DNA of 64,000 nucleotides. Origin: an archaeon. Its GTDB lineage: Archaea > Methanobacteriota_B > Thermococci > Methanofastidiosales > NM3. The position numbers were made by a program, and so were the translations under genes. The stretch covers positions 1-64,000 of the forward strand of contig RXIG01000028.1 of NCBI GenBank assembly GCA_004212155.1. Reading direction: 5' to 3'. This document shows, in pieces, positions 51,713 to 59,649 of this stretch; position 1 is the first letter of the stretch, and every line of letters begins with the position of its first letter. Below the pieces are notes generated by a model, which saw nothing but the letters and a program-made list of their open reading frames with translations, was not told where the DNA came from and searched no databases.

Positions 51713-52222
51713 TCAGTAGTCAACACCCGCACGCGCAGGTATCCCTTCCGCATAGGGGTGCGACACCATAACGAACTTCGTGGCATAGTGGCACCGTTCG
51801 AGTATCCGCTCAGGTCCCGGCCTCCCCGTCATGATCAGTTCTGTATCCTCTTTTTTCCCATCGATGAGAGACAGCACATCGTCAACGCCGATGAGTCCGA
51901 TTCCAACGGCATTGAGGATCTCGTCTGCAACGACCATGTCTGCATGCCGCGATGCCTTCCTGCACATGTCCAATCCCCAGGATGCAAGCTCGTATTCCTC
52001 CTCGACCGGTTCCCTGTCAAATATGAATCCAAGCGTCCCCGTGCAATGATACGTGAATCCGGTGAATCGCTTAAGCATCATTATCTCGGATGAAGTGCCG
52101 TCCTTGAGGAATTGTATGAACGATACGCTGTTTTCATTCCCGAGGGACCGCAGGGATAATCCCACTGCCCTGCTCGTCTTGCCGACACCTTTTCCAAAGT
52201 ACGCGTGCACCAATCCGTTCAT
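51713..52222 (-). CDS. cobO: Cob(I)alamin adenosyltransferase, CobO type
   Basis: 169 residues of the P-loop CobO/CobA(CobI) family: Walker A HAYFGKGVGKTSRAVGL, EYELASWGLDMCRKA, MVVADEILNAVGIGLI and ELIMTGRPGPERI. It adenosylates cob(I)alamin to the coenzyme form. TATATTAAAAAG about 27 nt before the ATG suggests a leaderless transcript. No other cobalamin gene is nearby. Confidence 0.92.
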   Translation of the reverse strand: MNGLVHAYFGKGVGKTSRAVGLSLRSLGNENSVSFIQFLKDGTSSEIMMLKRFTGFTYHCTGTLGFIFDREPVEEEYELASWGLDMCRKASRHADMVVADEILNAVGIGLIGVDDVLSLIDGKKEDTELIMTGRPGPERILERCHYATKFVMVSHPYAEGIPARAGVDY

Positions 52223-52526
52223 GAAGTATGGTGGAGGGCGTACTTTTTAATATATGTGCCAAGTGGACTTGTTCTCAAAAAAGATGGTCACGTGGACGTT
52301 GAGTTCCAATAGGGCGGCCATGGGGTGTGCATGATATGCGCACACAATATGAATTATGTTCAATGAGCATAATTGGAACATGCGGAACAGTATGTACATG
52401 TGCGATGGGATTCTACTATTGCCCCATGCCCATTCCTTGATAATTTCGTGCTTAGAACTACTCGTTTTACGCAAAGACAAAGACTCCAAAAAGTTTATAT
52501 AACAACTTATAATAGCGATACTACCT
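52223..52526. other. Intergenic region between cobO and tRNA-Met
   Basis: 304 bp with no supported gene. It holds the cobO promoter near 52245-52257 (minus strand), an imperfect GTGTGC/GCACAC inverted repeat (52325-52345), a perfect AATTATG-9-CATAATT inverted repeat (52352-52374), and the tRNA-Met promoter at 52492-52500. The inverted repeats could be operators for cobO or a small RNA. Confidence 0.5.
52492..52500 (+). promoter_or_regulatory. TATA box of tRNA-Met
   Basis: GTTTATATA preceded by an A-rich BRE-like stretch (CCAAAAA), 27-35 nt before the mature tRNA 5' end. The spacing puts the start site at or next to position 52524. Confidence 0.6.
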
Positions 52527-52647
52527 GCCGGGGTGGCTTAGGCTGGTTATAGCGCTCGACTCATAAGTTAGTTGGCATTTGGATTCATGCGCTGATGTCT
52601 CGAGCTGAGAAATCGAGAGGCCGCGGGTTCAAGTCCCGCCCCCGGCA
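52527..52647 (+). tRNA. tRNA-Met (CAT) with a 46-nt intron
   Basis: Acceptor GCCGGGG/CCCCGGC, discriminator A, T arm GCGGG/CCCGC. The anticodon stem CTCGA (52555-52559) pairs with TCGAG (52613-52617). The loop CTCATA is broken after base 37 by an intron at 52566-52611. The junction forms a canonical bulge-helix-bulge: CTCA (52560-52563) pairs with TGAG (52606-52609), flanked by the 3-nt bulges TAA and AAA. Removal gives a 75-nt elongator-type tRNA-Met. The intron fits the EndA encoded at 25.7 kb. Confidence 0.96.
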
Positions 52648-52664
52648 CCTTTCTTGGTGGGACC

Positions 52665-53387
52665 ATGGCATATCATGGCGGATACGAGCGGTCGGCCCCC
52701 TATTACGATGTCTTTGACAGCAAACCTAATATTGCGTTTTTCTTGTCACGTGTCTGTCCCGGGTCCATCGTTGCCGATGTCGGCGCAGGCACCGGGCGCA
52801 TCACGCTGCCCCTCGCGTCCCTCGCATCGCATGTCTATGCCATCGAACCATCCCCCGCCATGAGCGCCATACTTGAACGAAACGTAGCCCAGTGCGACAA
52901 TGTGACCGTCATCGCGTCTGATGCACAGTCGTTTTCCCTTCCAAAACAGTGTGATGTCACGGTGCTATCCGGGGTCTATGACCATTTTCTGAACGACGAT
53001 GAGCGCAAGGCTTCGTTGAGCGCGATCTACGAGTGCCTCAAGCCAGGAGGGATCCTTTTGATGGATGCGTATATCGGCAGCGACGCGTCATCACCACAAC
53101 GATTGGTCGATGAATGTCACGACGGGCCGATGACATACCTGCGATACATTGGGCGCAGCGCAGATGACGGGGTCGTGAACGTATCGCTCAGGTATGAGGC
53201 TTATCGAGACGGAATGCTCGTTTCCAGCGTCTCTGAGCGGTCTCCCGTCTCGGTCTCAACACCTGAGGGAGTAAGAAAAATGCTCGGACACACGGGGTTT
53301 TGCATTGAGCACATATGGTGCGACTATGCAGGCACGCCCTTCGAAGATGGTTCGGACACACTCGTCGTGAAAGCACGGCGCCGCTAG
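52665..53387 (+). CDS. Class I SAM-dependent methyltransferase
   Basis: 240 residues. Motif I IVADVGAGTGRITLPLA, motif II EPSPAMSAILERN, motif III PKQCDVTVLSGVYDHFL, and LKPGGILLMDAY. Substrate cannot be inferred from these. The ATG follows the tRNA-Met gene by only 17 bp and has a GGTGG site, so it may be read from the tRNA promoter. Overlaps the convergent Nif3 gene by 4 nt. Confidence 0.88.
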   Translation: MAYHGGYERSAPYYDVFDSKPNIAFFLSRVCPGSIVADVGAGTGRITLPLASLASHVYAIEPSPAMSAILERNVAQCDNVTVIASDAQSFSLPKQCDVTVLSGVYDHFLNDDERKASLSAIYECLKPGGILLMDAYIGSDASSPQRLVDECHDGPMTYLRYIGRSADDGVVNVSLRYEAYRDGMLVSSVSERSPVSVSTPEGVRKMLGHTGFCIEHIWCDYAGTPFEDGSDTLVVKARRR

Positions 53388-54148
53388 CTCACGTCGTCAT
53401 GGTAATGGAGCGTATGCCATGGCTTTGCAGGGGTCATTACATTAATGTCGATGTCGGGGACGAGATGGCCAAGTTCACGTGCGCACTGTTCCACGCCAGG
53501 CATCTCAGTCTCACGGTGACCCGCATCGATGAGCGTAATGCCCAGATCTATGCCTTTGAGCGCCGCATGGTGCTTGAGGTCGCCTGAGAGGATGGTCGTG
53601 ATGCCCTGCCTGGCGCATGCCTCTATGACATCCTCGTGGAATCCCGAACCTGGCAGTGCGGCCACCCTGTCTAGCTTACTTGCGTTTCCAACGATACGTA
53701 TATCGGTGGTGTGCAACTGCAACTCCAGGAAGCTAACAAACTCATCGATGGTCTCATACTCCACCTTGCCCGTACGCATTTGTGGGGTAGACATCTCGTC
53801 CTCATCGAGACCGATGCGCTGTGCTAGCGCCCATGAGACGCCCCGGGGTGCGAAATCTAGCGATGTATGCGCGGCGTAGAATGTTTGATCCCGTTTGAGG
53901 AGAAGCGCCACCTTGTCCTTTATGTCAAGCTCGATGCGCCTTAAGGGGCTGAAAATGAGTGGGTGGTGGCTCACGATGAAGTCGCATTTTACAGATTGTA
54001 TGGCATCGATCGTGGGGTCGAGCATGACCGTGACGTCTGACACATCGTCCTTGCCATCGATGAGCACGCCGCAGTTGTCCCACGATTCCATGCAAAAGGG
54101 TGGTGCGATCGCTTCCATAGCAGATATGACATCAGCCTTGTCGACCAT
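53384..54148 (-). CDS. Nif3-like dinuclear metal protein
   Basis: 254 residues of the Nif3/YbgI family: ESWDNCGVLID, FIVSHHPLIF (metal-binding histidines), AHTSLDFAPRG, RVAALPGSGFHEDVIEAC and LIDAGHRETE. Members bind two metals; a GTP cyclohydrolase-like role has been suggested but not proven. It is translated 1 bp after the membrane FKBP gene on the same strand and is probably co-transcribed. Confidence 0.93.
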   Translation of the reverse strand: MVDKADVISAMEAIAPPFCMESWDNCGVLIDGKDDVSDVTVMLDPTIDAIQSVKCDFIVSHHPLIFSPLRRIELDIKDKVALLLKRDQTFYAAHTSLDFAPRGVSWALAQRIGLDEDEMSTPQMRTGKVEYETIDEFVSFLELQLHTTDIRIVGNASKLDRVAALPGSGFHEDVIEACARQGITTILSGDLKHHAALKGIDLGITLIDAGHRETEMPGVEQCARELGHLVPDIDINVMTPAKPWHTLHYHDDVS

Positions 54149-54149
54149 T

Positions 54150-55892
54150 TCATGCCACCTTCTTCACGGCAACGACGCGCAGCTTGAACTTGAGCGTCTT
54201 ACCGGCCATTGGGTGGTTCGTGTCCACAATGAACGCGTCGTCGGTGATCTCGATGATCGTGCCATTGCCAAATCTGTCGTCCACCTCGTAGTCGTCGGGA
54301 TCGAACGATACGACGATCGTTTCCTCACCCACATGCGCAGTAGCAGCCTCGCCACGGATGGGCACCATTGTGCCATCCTCTGTCACACGTTCTATTGTGA
54401 ATGCATCCTCCGACTCGTCGATGATCTTGGTCTGGAGGTTCTCGTATGTGAAGACCTCGCCAACCTCCTTGAGGGACGTCACCTCGATGGAGACCGTGCT
54501 ACCCGATACTGAGACGATGGTGCCCTGGCCAAAGGGAAGCTCGACCTGGTTTCCCTCGTAGGGCTCGCCCTGGTAACTGCTCATGAACTCCTCTGTCGTC
54601 ATGGTGAAATCTTTTTCGAGCGTCTCTATGATGGGATACTCGCCCACCAAAAACGTCACCTCGTTGACCTTGTCCTCGTCCCACTCGCCGTAACCTTCCT
54701 CCGGCGGCACGGTGATCGTCTTCTCATCGCCGATGCCCATGCCTTTGAGCGCCTCGTTGACTCCCGTTATCATTGTCTGGGTGTTTTGCAGCGTGGTACC
54801 CGGCTTGATCGTCAGTGCGACGGATTTGTGGGCGTTTGAGTTATCAAGAGGCATGTCGGGCGTGACTTCCTCGACGTCAACGAACGTGGAGTCGAACACC
54901 TCGCCGTCCTCGTAATATCCAATGTAGCGCATCTTCACGAAATCGCCTGCCTCGGCGGTCCACTCATCGGCGTCAATGACGCCTTTCTCAATGGACTCTA
55001 CCCTGACCTTGTAATTGTAATGGTCGAGTTCCACTTGCATCTCATCTTCAGATACCTCGGTGACATGCACAGGCACCCATGTATTGAACTTGTTGATGAA
55101 AAACGTCACGTCGGTCTCGCCCTCGTAGCGAACGTGGATCTTCTCGTCTGTCTTCTCGGTAACTGTCGCCTTGCCGTATTCGAGATAGAGCTCACCGCCG
55201 ACCTCACACACTACTTCATAGGTGACATTCGTATCGTCGAATTCGATCACTTCGATGGTCATGCTCTCGGTCTCATACTCCGCCCCTACCTCGGGTTCGC
55301 CGAATTCGTTCTCAAAGGCGGAAAGCGACACCGTTCCGAATCTGTCTATCTCCGTGTCGCGTGACAGGCTAAATGTTCGTTCTTCCCCATGGAGTATGCT
55401 CTCATTCTCGCCCAAAATCAATTCTGCGGGAATCGAGATCTCAGTTGTCTTGCCCTTTTTAAGACCTACGAGCATGGCATCATTCCAATAGAGCGGCAAC
55501 ATCACGCCCTGCACGTTCTTGTACCCGCCTATGGTGAGCCTCTGCGGATTCTTGAGTCTGTTGTCATCGAGCGGCGTATCCACGGTGACGCTGTCCGGAT
55601 TAGGAACGATCGTGTGCTGTATCACCTGTCCTGTATCGTAATAGCATATGAAGTTGAATCGTACCTCATCACCCCGCTCAACGGTCGATCTCGCCTCTGT
55701 GGATGACCGATAGAGCAGTACGCCGGAGACGATGACAATTACAATGAGGGCGAGCGTTATGCCCGTCTTTAGCTGGTTCCGATATTTATACGTTAGCTTG
55801 TTCTTGCTGTGCTTTCGGATATGCTTCTCGCTCTTTCGTTTCTTGAGTTTAGAAGTTTTTCGTGGCGGAGGGGTATACTTCTTTGAGACCAT
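54150..55892 (-). CDS. Membrane-anchored tandem FKBP-type peptidyl-prolyl isomerase
   Basis: 580 residues. A lysine-rich cytoplasmic tail, one membrane helix (LKTGITLALIVIVIVSGVLL), then two extracytoplasmic FKBP-like units. The first (GDEVRFNFICYYDTGQVIQ, LPLYWNDAMLVGLKKGKTT) is degenerate; the second (GDFVKMRYIGYYEDGEVFDST, GVNEALKGMGIGDEKTITV, PPEEGYGEWD) looks functional. The last 150 residues repeat beta-rich SlyD-like insert motifs (DDYEVDDRFGNGTII). Likely a foldase for exported proteins. ATG at 55892 with a GGTGAA site. Confidence 0.88.
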   Translation of the reverse strand: MVSKKYTPPPRKTSKLKKRKSEKHIRKHSKNKLTYKYRNQLKTGITLALIVIVIVSGVLLYRSSTEARSTVERGDEVRFNFICYYDTGQVIQHTIVPNPDSVTVDTPLDDNRLKNPQRLTIGGYKNVQGVMLPLYWNDAMLVGLKKGKTTEISIPAELILGENESILHGEERTFSLSRDTEIDRFGTVSLSAFENEFGEPEVGAEYETESMTIEVIEFDDTNVTYEVVCEVGGELYLEYGKATVTEKTDEKIHVRYEGETDVTFFINKFNTWVPVHVTEVSEDEMQVELDHYNYKVRVESIEKGVIDADEWTAEAGDFVKMRYIGYYEDGEVFDSTFVDVEEVTPDMPLDNSNAHKSVALTIKPGTTLQNTQTMITGVNEALKGMGIGDEKTITVPPEEGYGEWDEDKVNEVTFLVGEYPIIETLEKDFTMTTEEFMSSYQGEPYEGNQVELPFGQGTIVSVSGSTVSIEVTSLKEVGEVFTYENLQTKIIDESEDAFTIERVTEDGTMVPIRGEAATAHVGEETIVVSFDPDDYEVDDRFGNGTIIEITDDAFIVDTNHPMAGKTLKFKLRVVAVKKVA

Positions 55893-56329
55893 CGGTTCAC
55901 CGACAAAACGGTACAATGGAATCATATAAATATTATGGTGGTAAGCTGCTGTGGCTTTGCATGCAAAGCCCTATATCTTCAAGTGCATTCGCACGCTGTG
56001 CTAAACGGCAGGCGTGCAGGATACAATATTGTCCCATTTATCCCCTCGCACGCGCATCAGGAAATGCGTTTCCCACTATGGACAGCCGCATTAAAATCGG
56101 TCACTACGCAGAACCATCATTCGTATTCTATACGCATTATGCAACGAACTAAGATGGAGACCCATAAATGGAATATGCAGGGGGATGAGTATAACAATTG
56201 AGATAGAAAAAGATTTATTTATATTCGTCTATGGGGACTTTATCTCCGATATCGACTTTATGTGCAAAACCCGCCGCTGCAAAAAGCTTTTTTAATATGA
56301 CTAGGAATCTATTCGTAGGTGTAGGCCTC
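55893..56329. other. Intergenic region between FKBP and a secreted protein gene
   Basis: 437 bp with no supported protein gene; open frames here lack family resemblance and good starts. It contains the FKBP promoter, the 18-bp palindrome, a 10-bp palindrome ACAATATTGT at 56023-56032, and TTTTTTAATATG near 56289-56300, the likely promoter for the plus-strand secreted protein. A small RNA cannot be excluded. Confidence 0.45.
55953..55970. promoter_or_regulatory. 18-bp perfect palindrome upstream of the FKBP gene
   Basis: GGCTTTGCATGCAAAGCC is perfectly self-complementary. It lies about 20 bp upstream of the minus-strand TATA element (CATATAAATATT, near 55923-55934) that serves the membrane FKBP gene, a position typical of operators in archaeal promoters. 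The same core is not seen elsewhere in the window. Confidence 0.55.
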
Positions 56330-57475
56330 ATGAAACGATTCGTTCTCATAACACTGTTCCTCCTGGCTTCGCTTCCAGCGCTCACAAGTGCCACCGAGGC
56401 TGAGTTTGCCCTCGACGTGACCATCGAGGAGGTGACACCCGCCAAGGTATATGTGGGCGACACGGTCAACGTCACGCTCAACATAGCCAATGTTTCAGAA
56501 TCTGACGGCGAGAAGTTGTGGGATGCCACCATCTTCATCGACGAGTCCATACTCGATGAGACGGTTCGTGAATCGATTACCATCAACGATCCCGATGGCG
56601 CGCCCATAGAATATGGTGGTACCCAGCATCCAGGTGACGAGTTATGGCCTGGCGAGACCACGTCGGCCGAGCTCTCGTTCACGCTCGATGACGATGCGCC
56701 CGGGGGAACGTATTACATCCCCTTTGTCATCACGGGAAAACGGGGTCCGTGCCCCCAGGGCTGCCATCCGTGGAGGGAAGAGGTGGTGACGCTGTCCTTG
56801 AACGTCATCCACGGGCTTCCTGCGCTGAGCCTGTCGGTATCATCTGACAATGTCGCCGCCGAGGGCGAGACGCTCAACGTTGACTTCTCAGTGCGCAATC
56901 TCGGTTCCGCGCCCGCATACAATGTCAAGGCTGAGGTAAAAAGCGATTACTCGTCGCTTGTGAGCCAGGTCAACATACCTGGCGATGTTGATACGCTCGA
57001 GCCCAACGATGCCCTCGAAGGGAGCGTTGCCATATTCACGTCTTCACTAGGCGAGGGCGAGTACGAATTGCGTCTTGATGTCAGCTTCGAGGACACGAAA
57101 GGGACACAATATGTCAAACAGAAGACATTTTCCCTCTCCATACTCCCGTCACAGCAGGCCAGCTTTGAACAGCAGGGCGATGATGCATACGATGAGGGAG
57201 TCGCACTTCTCGAGGCCGATGACTTCAAGGGGGCGATCATGCTCTTTTCTCAGGCCAAACAGCTCTATGTGCTTTCAGAAAATGATGACAAGGCGGCACA
57301 GTGCGAACAAAAAGTCGATGACGCATATCAACAGCTTGAGACGGCACTAACGCCCGAGCCTGTCGAGGAGAATGAGAACTATCTGCTCCTCATTGGCCTG
57401 TTCACAGGTGCGGCCGCAGCATTCCTTGGGTTGACGGCAGGCATGATACGGCGCAGAAGGTCTGCTAATAGGTGA
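56330..57475 (+). CDS. Secreted CARDB-like surface protein with C-terminal anchor
   Basis: 381 residues. Signal peptide (FVLITLFLLASLPALTSA), two Ig-like beta domains of the archaeal CARDB/COG1361 type (VGDTVNVTLNIANVS, and GETLNVDFSVRNLGSAPAY), a helical TPR-like stretch (GDDAYDEGVALLEADDFKG), and a C-terminal membrane helix followed by RRRRSANR. Such proteins form or decorate the cell envelope. Convergent with a winged-helix gene, 11-nt overlap. Confidence 0.8.
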   Translation: MKRFVLITLFLLASLPALTSATEAEFALDVTIEEVTPAKVYVGDTVNVTLNIANVSESDGEKLWDATIFIDESILDETVRESITINDPDGAPIEYGGTQHPGDELWPGETTSAELSFTLDDDAPGGTYYIPFVITGKRGPCPQGCHPWREEVVTLSLNVIHGLPALSLSVSSDNVAAEGETLNVDFSVRNLGSAPAYNVKAEVKSDYSSLVSQVNIPGDVDTLEPNDALEGSVAIFTSSLGEGEYELRLDVSFEDTKGTQYVKQKTFSLSILPSQQASFEQQGDDAYDEGVALLEADDFKGAIMLFSQAKQLYVLSENDDKAAQCEQKVDDAYQQLETALTPEPVEENENYLLLIGLFTGAAAAFLGLTAGMIRRRRSANR

Positions 57476-58112
57476 GGGCGGCTTGGGCCGCTTTTCTCTT
57501 CTTGTATGCGACGTAGCCCATCATGATGCCTATCGACACGATCGCGGCAACGATGACGATACCAGCTATGATCTCAGTCGATGGGAGCGTGTAGGCGGTC
57601 TCTGACATCTCAGCCGCGTTGACAAGGATGTCGCCCCCTTCCTCAGGTGGAGGTGCCTTGAACACGTCCGGGTAGACCGTGACCTTTTTGGAGAAGAGCG
57701 CCAGGAGCGCGCCGGACAACGTGGCACCTATCAGCGATGATATGCCTATGAGCTTTGCAGATAAAGGGGAACGGACCGTGCTTGCAACAACGTTCTTTGC
57801 AGCCTCATCTGATGGTGGGACGATAAGTATCGCCTGTTTTGAAGGCCCGTAATACTTGATCTCCCTGAACTTCTTCGAGAGCTCTGTGTCAACGACCTTT
57901 ATGAGCCCTGCCTCTCTGAGGCGTTCTATGTGGAAAAGCACCGTGGAAAGCCCCATATCAAGTTCGTTTGCAATGTCTGTCGTGCTCTTCTTTCCCTCGA
58001 ATATGCACTCGAGCACCTGGCGTCCTTTGTCGTTAGCTATCTCCATGGCAACGATCTTTGCCCTCTCATCCTTCATGGAGACGACGTGAAATAGCTCACT
58101 GAAGTCGTTCAT
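57465..58112 (-). CDS. Membrane-anchored ArsR-type winged-helix regulator
   Basis: 215 residues. An N-terminal winged helix (DKGRQVLECIFEGKKSTTDI, ELDMGLSTVLFHIERLREAG) followed by a linker and two membrane segments (LIGISSLIGATLSGALLALF and IIAGIVIVAAIVSIGIMMG) separated by an exported loop. Membrane attachment suggests it senses an envelope signal. It sits next to a secreted protein, similar to the pair at 31.9-33.6 kb, but here the DNA-binding domain is at the other end. Confidence 0.82.
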   Translation of the reverse strand: MNDFSELFHVVSMKDERAKIVAMEIANDKGRQVLECIFEGKKSTTDIANELDMGLSTVLFHIERLREAGLIKVVDTELSKKFREIKYYGPSKQAILIVPPSDEAAKNVVASTVRSPLSAKLIGISSLIGATLSGALLALFSKKVTVYPDVFKAPPPEEGGDILVNAAEMSETAYTLPSTEIIAGIVIVAAIVSIGIMMGYVAYKKRKAAQAALTY

Positions 58113-58172
58113 ACACCTACTATGATCGTTCGAGAATAAAAACTATTTCATATGCTTCAATGAGTGTTGAAG

Positions 58173-59210
58173 CTAACACACCCGGGGTACGGGATCACTT
58201 TCAGGCATGTCGAACAGTCTCAGGGCGCCAATTTCCGTCTCAAGCAGCACCTTTTCATCATCGGTCACTCGCCCTATCGCGGCCGCATCGGTGCCATGCC
58301 TCGTTGCACGTATCGCCCTTAGCACGCGTTCGGCCCTTTCGGCCATGACCGCCAAGACGACCTTCCCCTCGTTTGCAACCTCGAACGGATTGATACCCAA
58401 TATCTCCGAGGCTGCGCGTACGGATGGCCTTATGGGGATGTTGTGTTCGCGTATGACCATGCCGCACCCAGCCTTTGACGCCATTTCGTTGAGGGCTCCC
58501 GCAATACCTCCACGCGTGGGATCCTTCATCGCAGTGACACCCCCCGCTTCGAGGGCTGCGCGCACGACGTCCCATACCGGCGCAACATCGGAACTAAGGT
58601 CACCGGATATCGAGAGCTCGTCCCGCTCCGAGAGTATCGACACCCCGTGGTCACCCATGGTGCCCGATGCGATGATGACATCGCCCGGCTCGAGCCCGCT
58701 GTCTGTGATGAAGCTTGAAGGGTAATCCCTCGCTGCACGCACGATCTTGATATTTTCGTCAAGACCCTTCCATCGCCTTCCCACACCCGTCGTCGTTGCA
58801 TAGAGCCCAATAGGGTCTTCGACCACCTTCGTGTCTCCTGCCACGATCTGGGCTTCGACCTCGTCACACGATGCCTTCATCGCCCTAAGTATCCTTACAA
58901 GGGCATCTCTCTGGAACCCAGCCTGGATGATGAGCGAGGACGTGAGGAGCAAGGGGCGGGCGCCCATGACGCTCACGTCGTTGATGGTGCCACACGCGGC
59001 GAGCGTGCCCATGTTGCCTCCCCTGAAGAAGAGGGGCTTGACGGTATGGCCGTCGGTGGTGATGATATAGTTGTCAAACGACGCACCATCATCGAGCTGG
59101 GCGAGTCCGATGTCCCCCACGGTCGAGGGACCAAACGTTGAAAGGACCACTTCGCTGATGAACTCGTTCATCTTCCTACCGCCTGCACCATCTCGAAGGT
59201 CTACTTTCAT
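58173..59210 (-). CDS. hypE: Hydrogenase maturation protein HypE
   Basis: 345 residues of the PurM/SelD-like fold. DGAGGRKMNEFI at the start, IAGDTKVVEDPIG, GTMGDHGVSILSERD, PTRGGIAGALNEMA and the C-terminal PRVC. The C-terminal cysteine is thiocarbamoylated and dehydrated to a thiocyanate for the NiFe cyanide ligands. It is divergent from hypA with a shared promoter element. Confidence 0.96.
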   Translation of the reverse strand: MKVDLRDGAGGRKMNEFISEVVLSTFGPSTVGDIGLAQLDDGASFDNYIITTDGHTVKPLFFRGGNMGTLAACGTINDVSVMGARPLLLTSSLIIQAGFQRDALVRILRAMKASCDEVEAQIVAGDTKVVEDPIGLYATTTGVGRRWKGLDENIKIVRAARDYPSSFITDSGLEPGDVIIASGTMGDHGVSILSERDELSISGDLSSDVAPVWDVVRAALEAGGVTAMKDPTRGGIAGALNEMASKAGCGMVIREHNIPIRPSVRAASEILGINPFEVANEGKVVLAVMAERAERVLRAIRATRHGTDAAAIGRVTDDEKVLLETEIGALRLFDMPESDPVPRVC

Positions 59211-59231
59211 GCCTCCAACTCTAGAAGCATG

Positions 59232-59240
59232 TTTTTAAAG
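59232..59240. promoter_or_regulatory. Shared TATA element between hypE and hypA
   Basis: TTTTTAAAG reads as a TATA box in both directions. Its centre is about 26 nt from the hypE start codon (leaderless) and about 35 nt from the hypA start. A single element could thus drive both divergent genes, so they would compete for TBP/TFB or be regulated together. Confidence 0.45.
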
Positions 59241-59270
59241 ATTCGCCTTGATGCAACTTCTGGTGTGCAG

Positions 59271-59645
59271 ATGCATGAGATTTCAGTCGCACAGACGATC
59301 GTCAACGAGATACTCGCAGAGGCTGAGCGCCAATCGGCAGCAAAGGTGACCCGCGTGGTCCTTGAACTTGGAAAGCTCACGATGCTCAACTTCGATCAGG
59401 TGTCGTTTTGGGTCTCGGCCTTCCTCGAGGGAACGGTGGGAGAGGACGCCGAGATATCCATCACCCCGGTCGACGGCAGCGTCGAGTGTCGGGAATGCAA
59501 GGCCATCTCCGATGTTTTGGTAGAGGATGATCCAACGCTCCATTACTCGGTACCGCAGTTCACATGCGAACGGTGCGGTTCGCACAATACGTTTATATGC
59601 AAGGGTCGGGAGATGGTGATCAAGACCATCCGTATAGAAAGGTGA
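59271..59645 (+). CDS. hypA: Hydrogenase nickel incorporation protein HypA
   Basis: 124 residues. MHEISVAQTIV start, whose N-terminal Met-His binds nickel, a GKLTMLNFDQVSFWV helix and the zinc motifs VECRECKA and CERCGSHN. It transfers nickel with HypB. Start fixed by the conserved MHE; in-frame codons upstream include the promoter. Confidence 0.96.
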   Translation: MHEISVAQTIVNEILAEAERQSAAKVTRVVLELGKLTMLNFDQVSFWVSAFLEGTVGEDAEISITPVDGSVECRECKAISDVLVEDDPTLHYSVPQFTCERCGSHNTFICKGREMVIKTIRIER

Positions 59646-59649
59646 TATC

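Noticed and set aside
52223..52526. Cobalamin riboswitch upstream of cobO
   Set aside because: The conserved B12-box sequence was not seen, and the cobO promoter predicts a leaderless message with no room for a riboswitch.
55862..56152. 96-codon open frame in the FKBP upstream gap
   Set aside because: It starts inside the FKBP gene on the opposite strand, lacks a ribosome site and has no recognisable sequence features.
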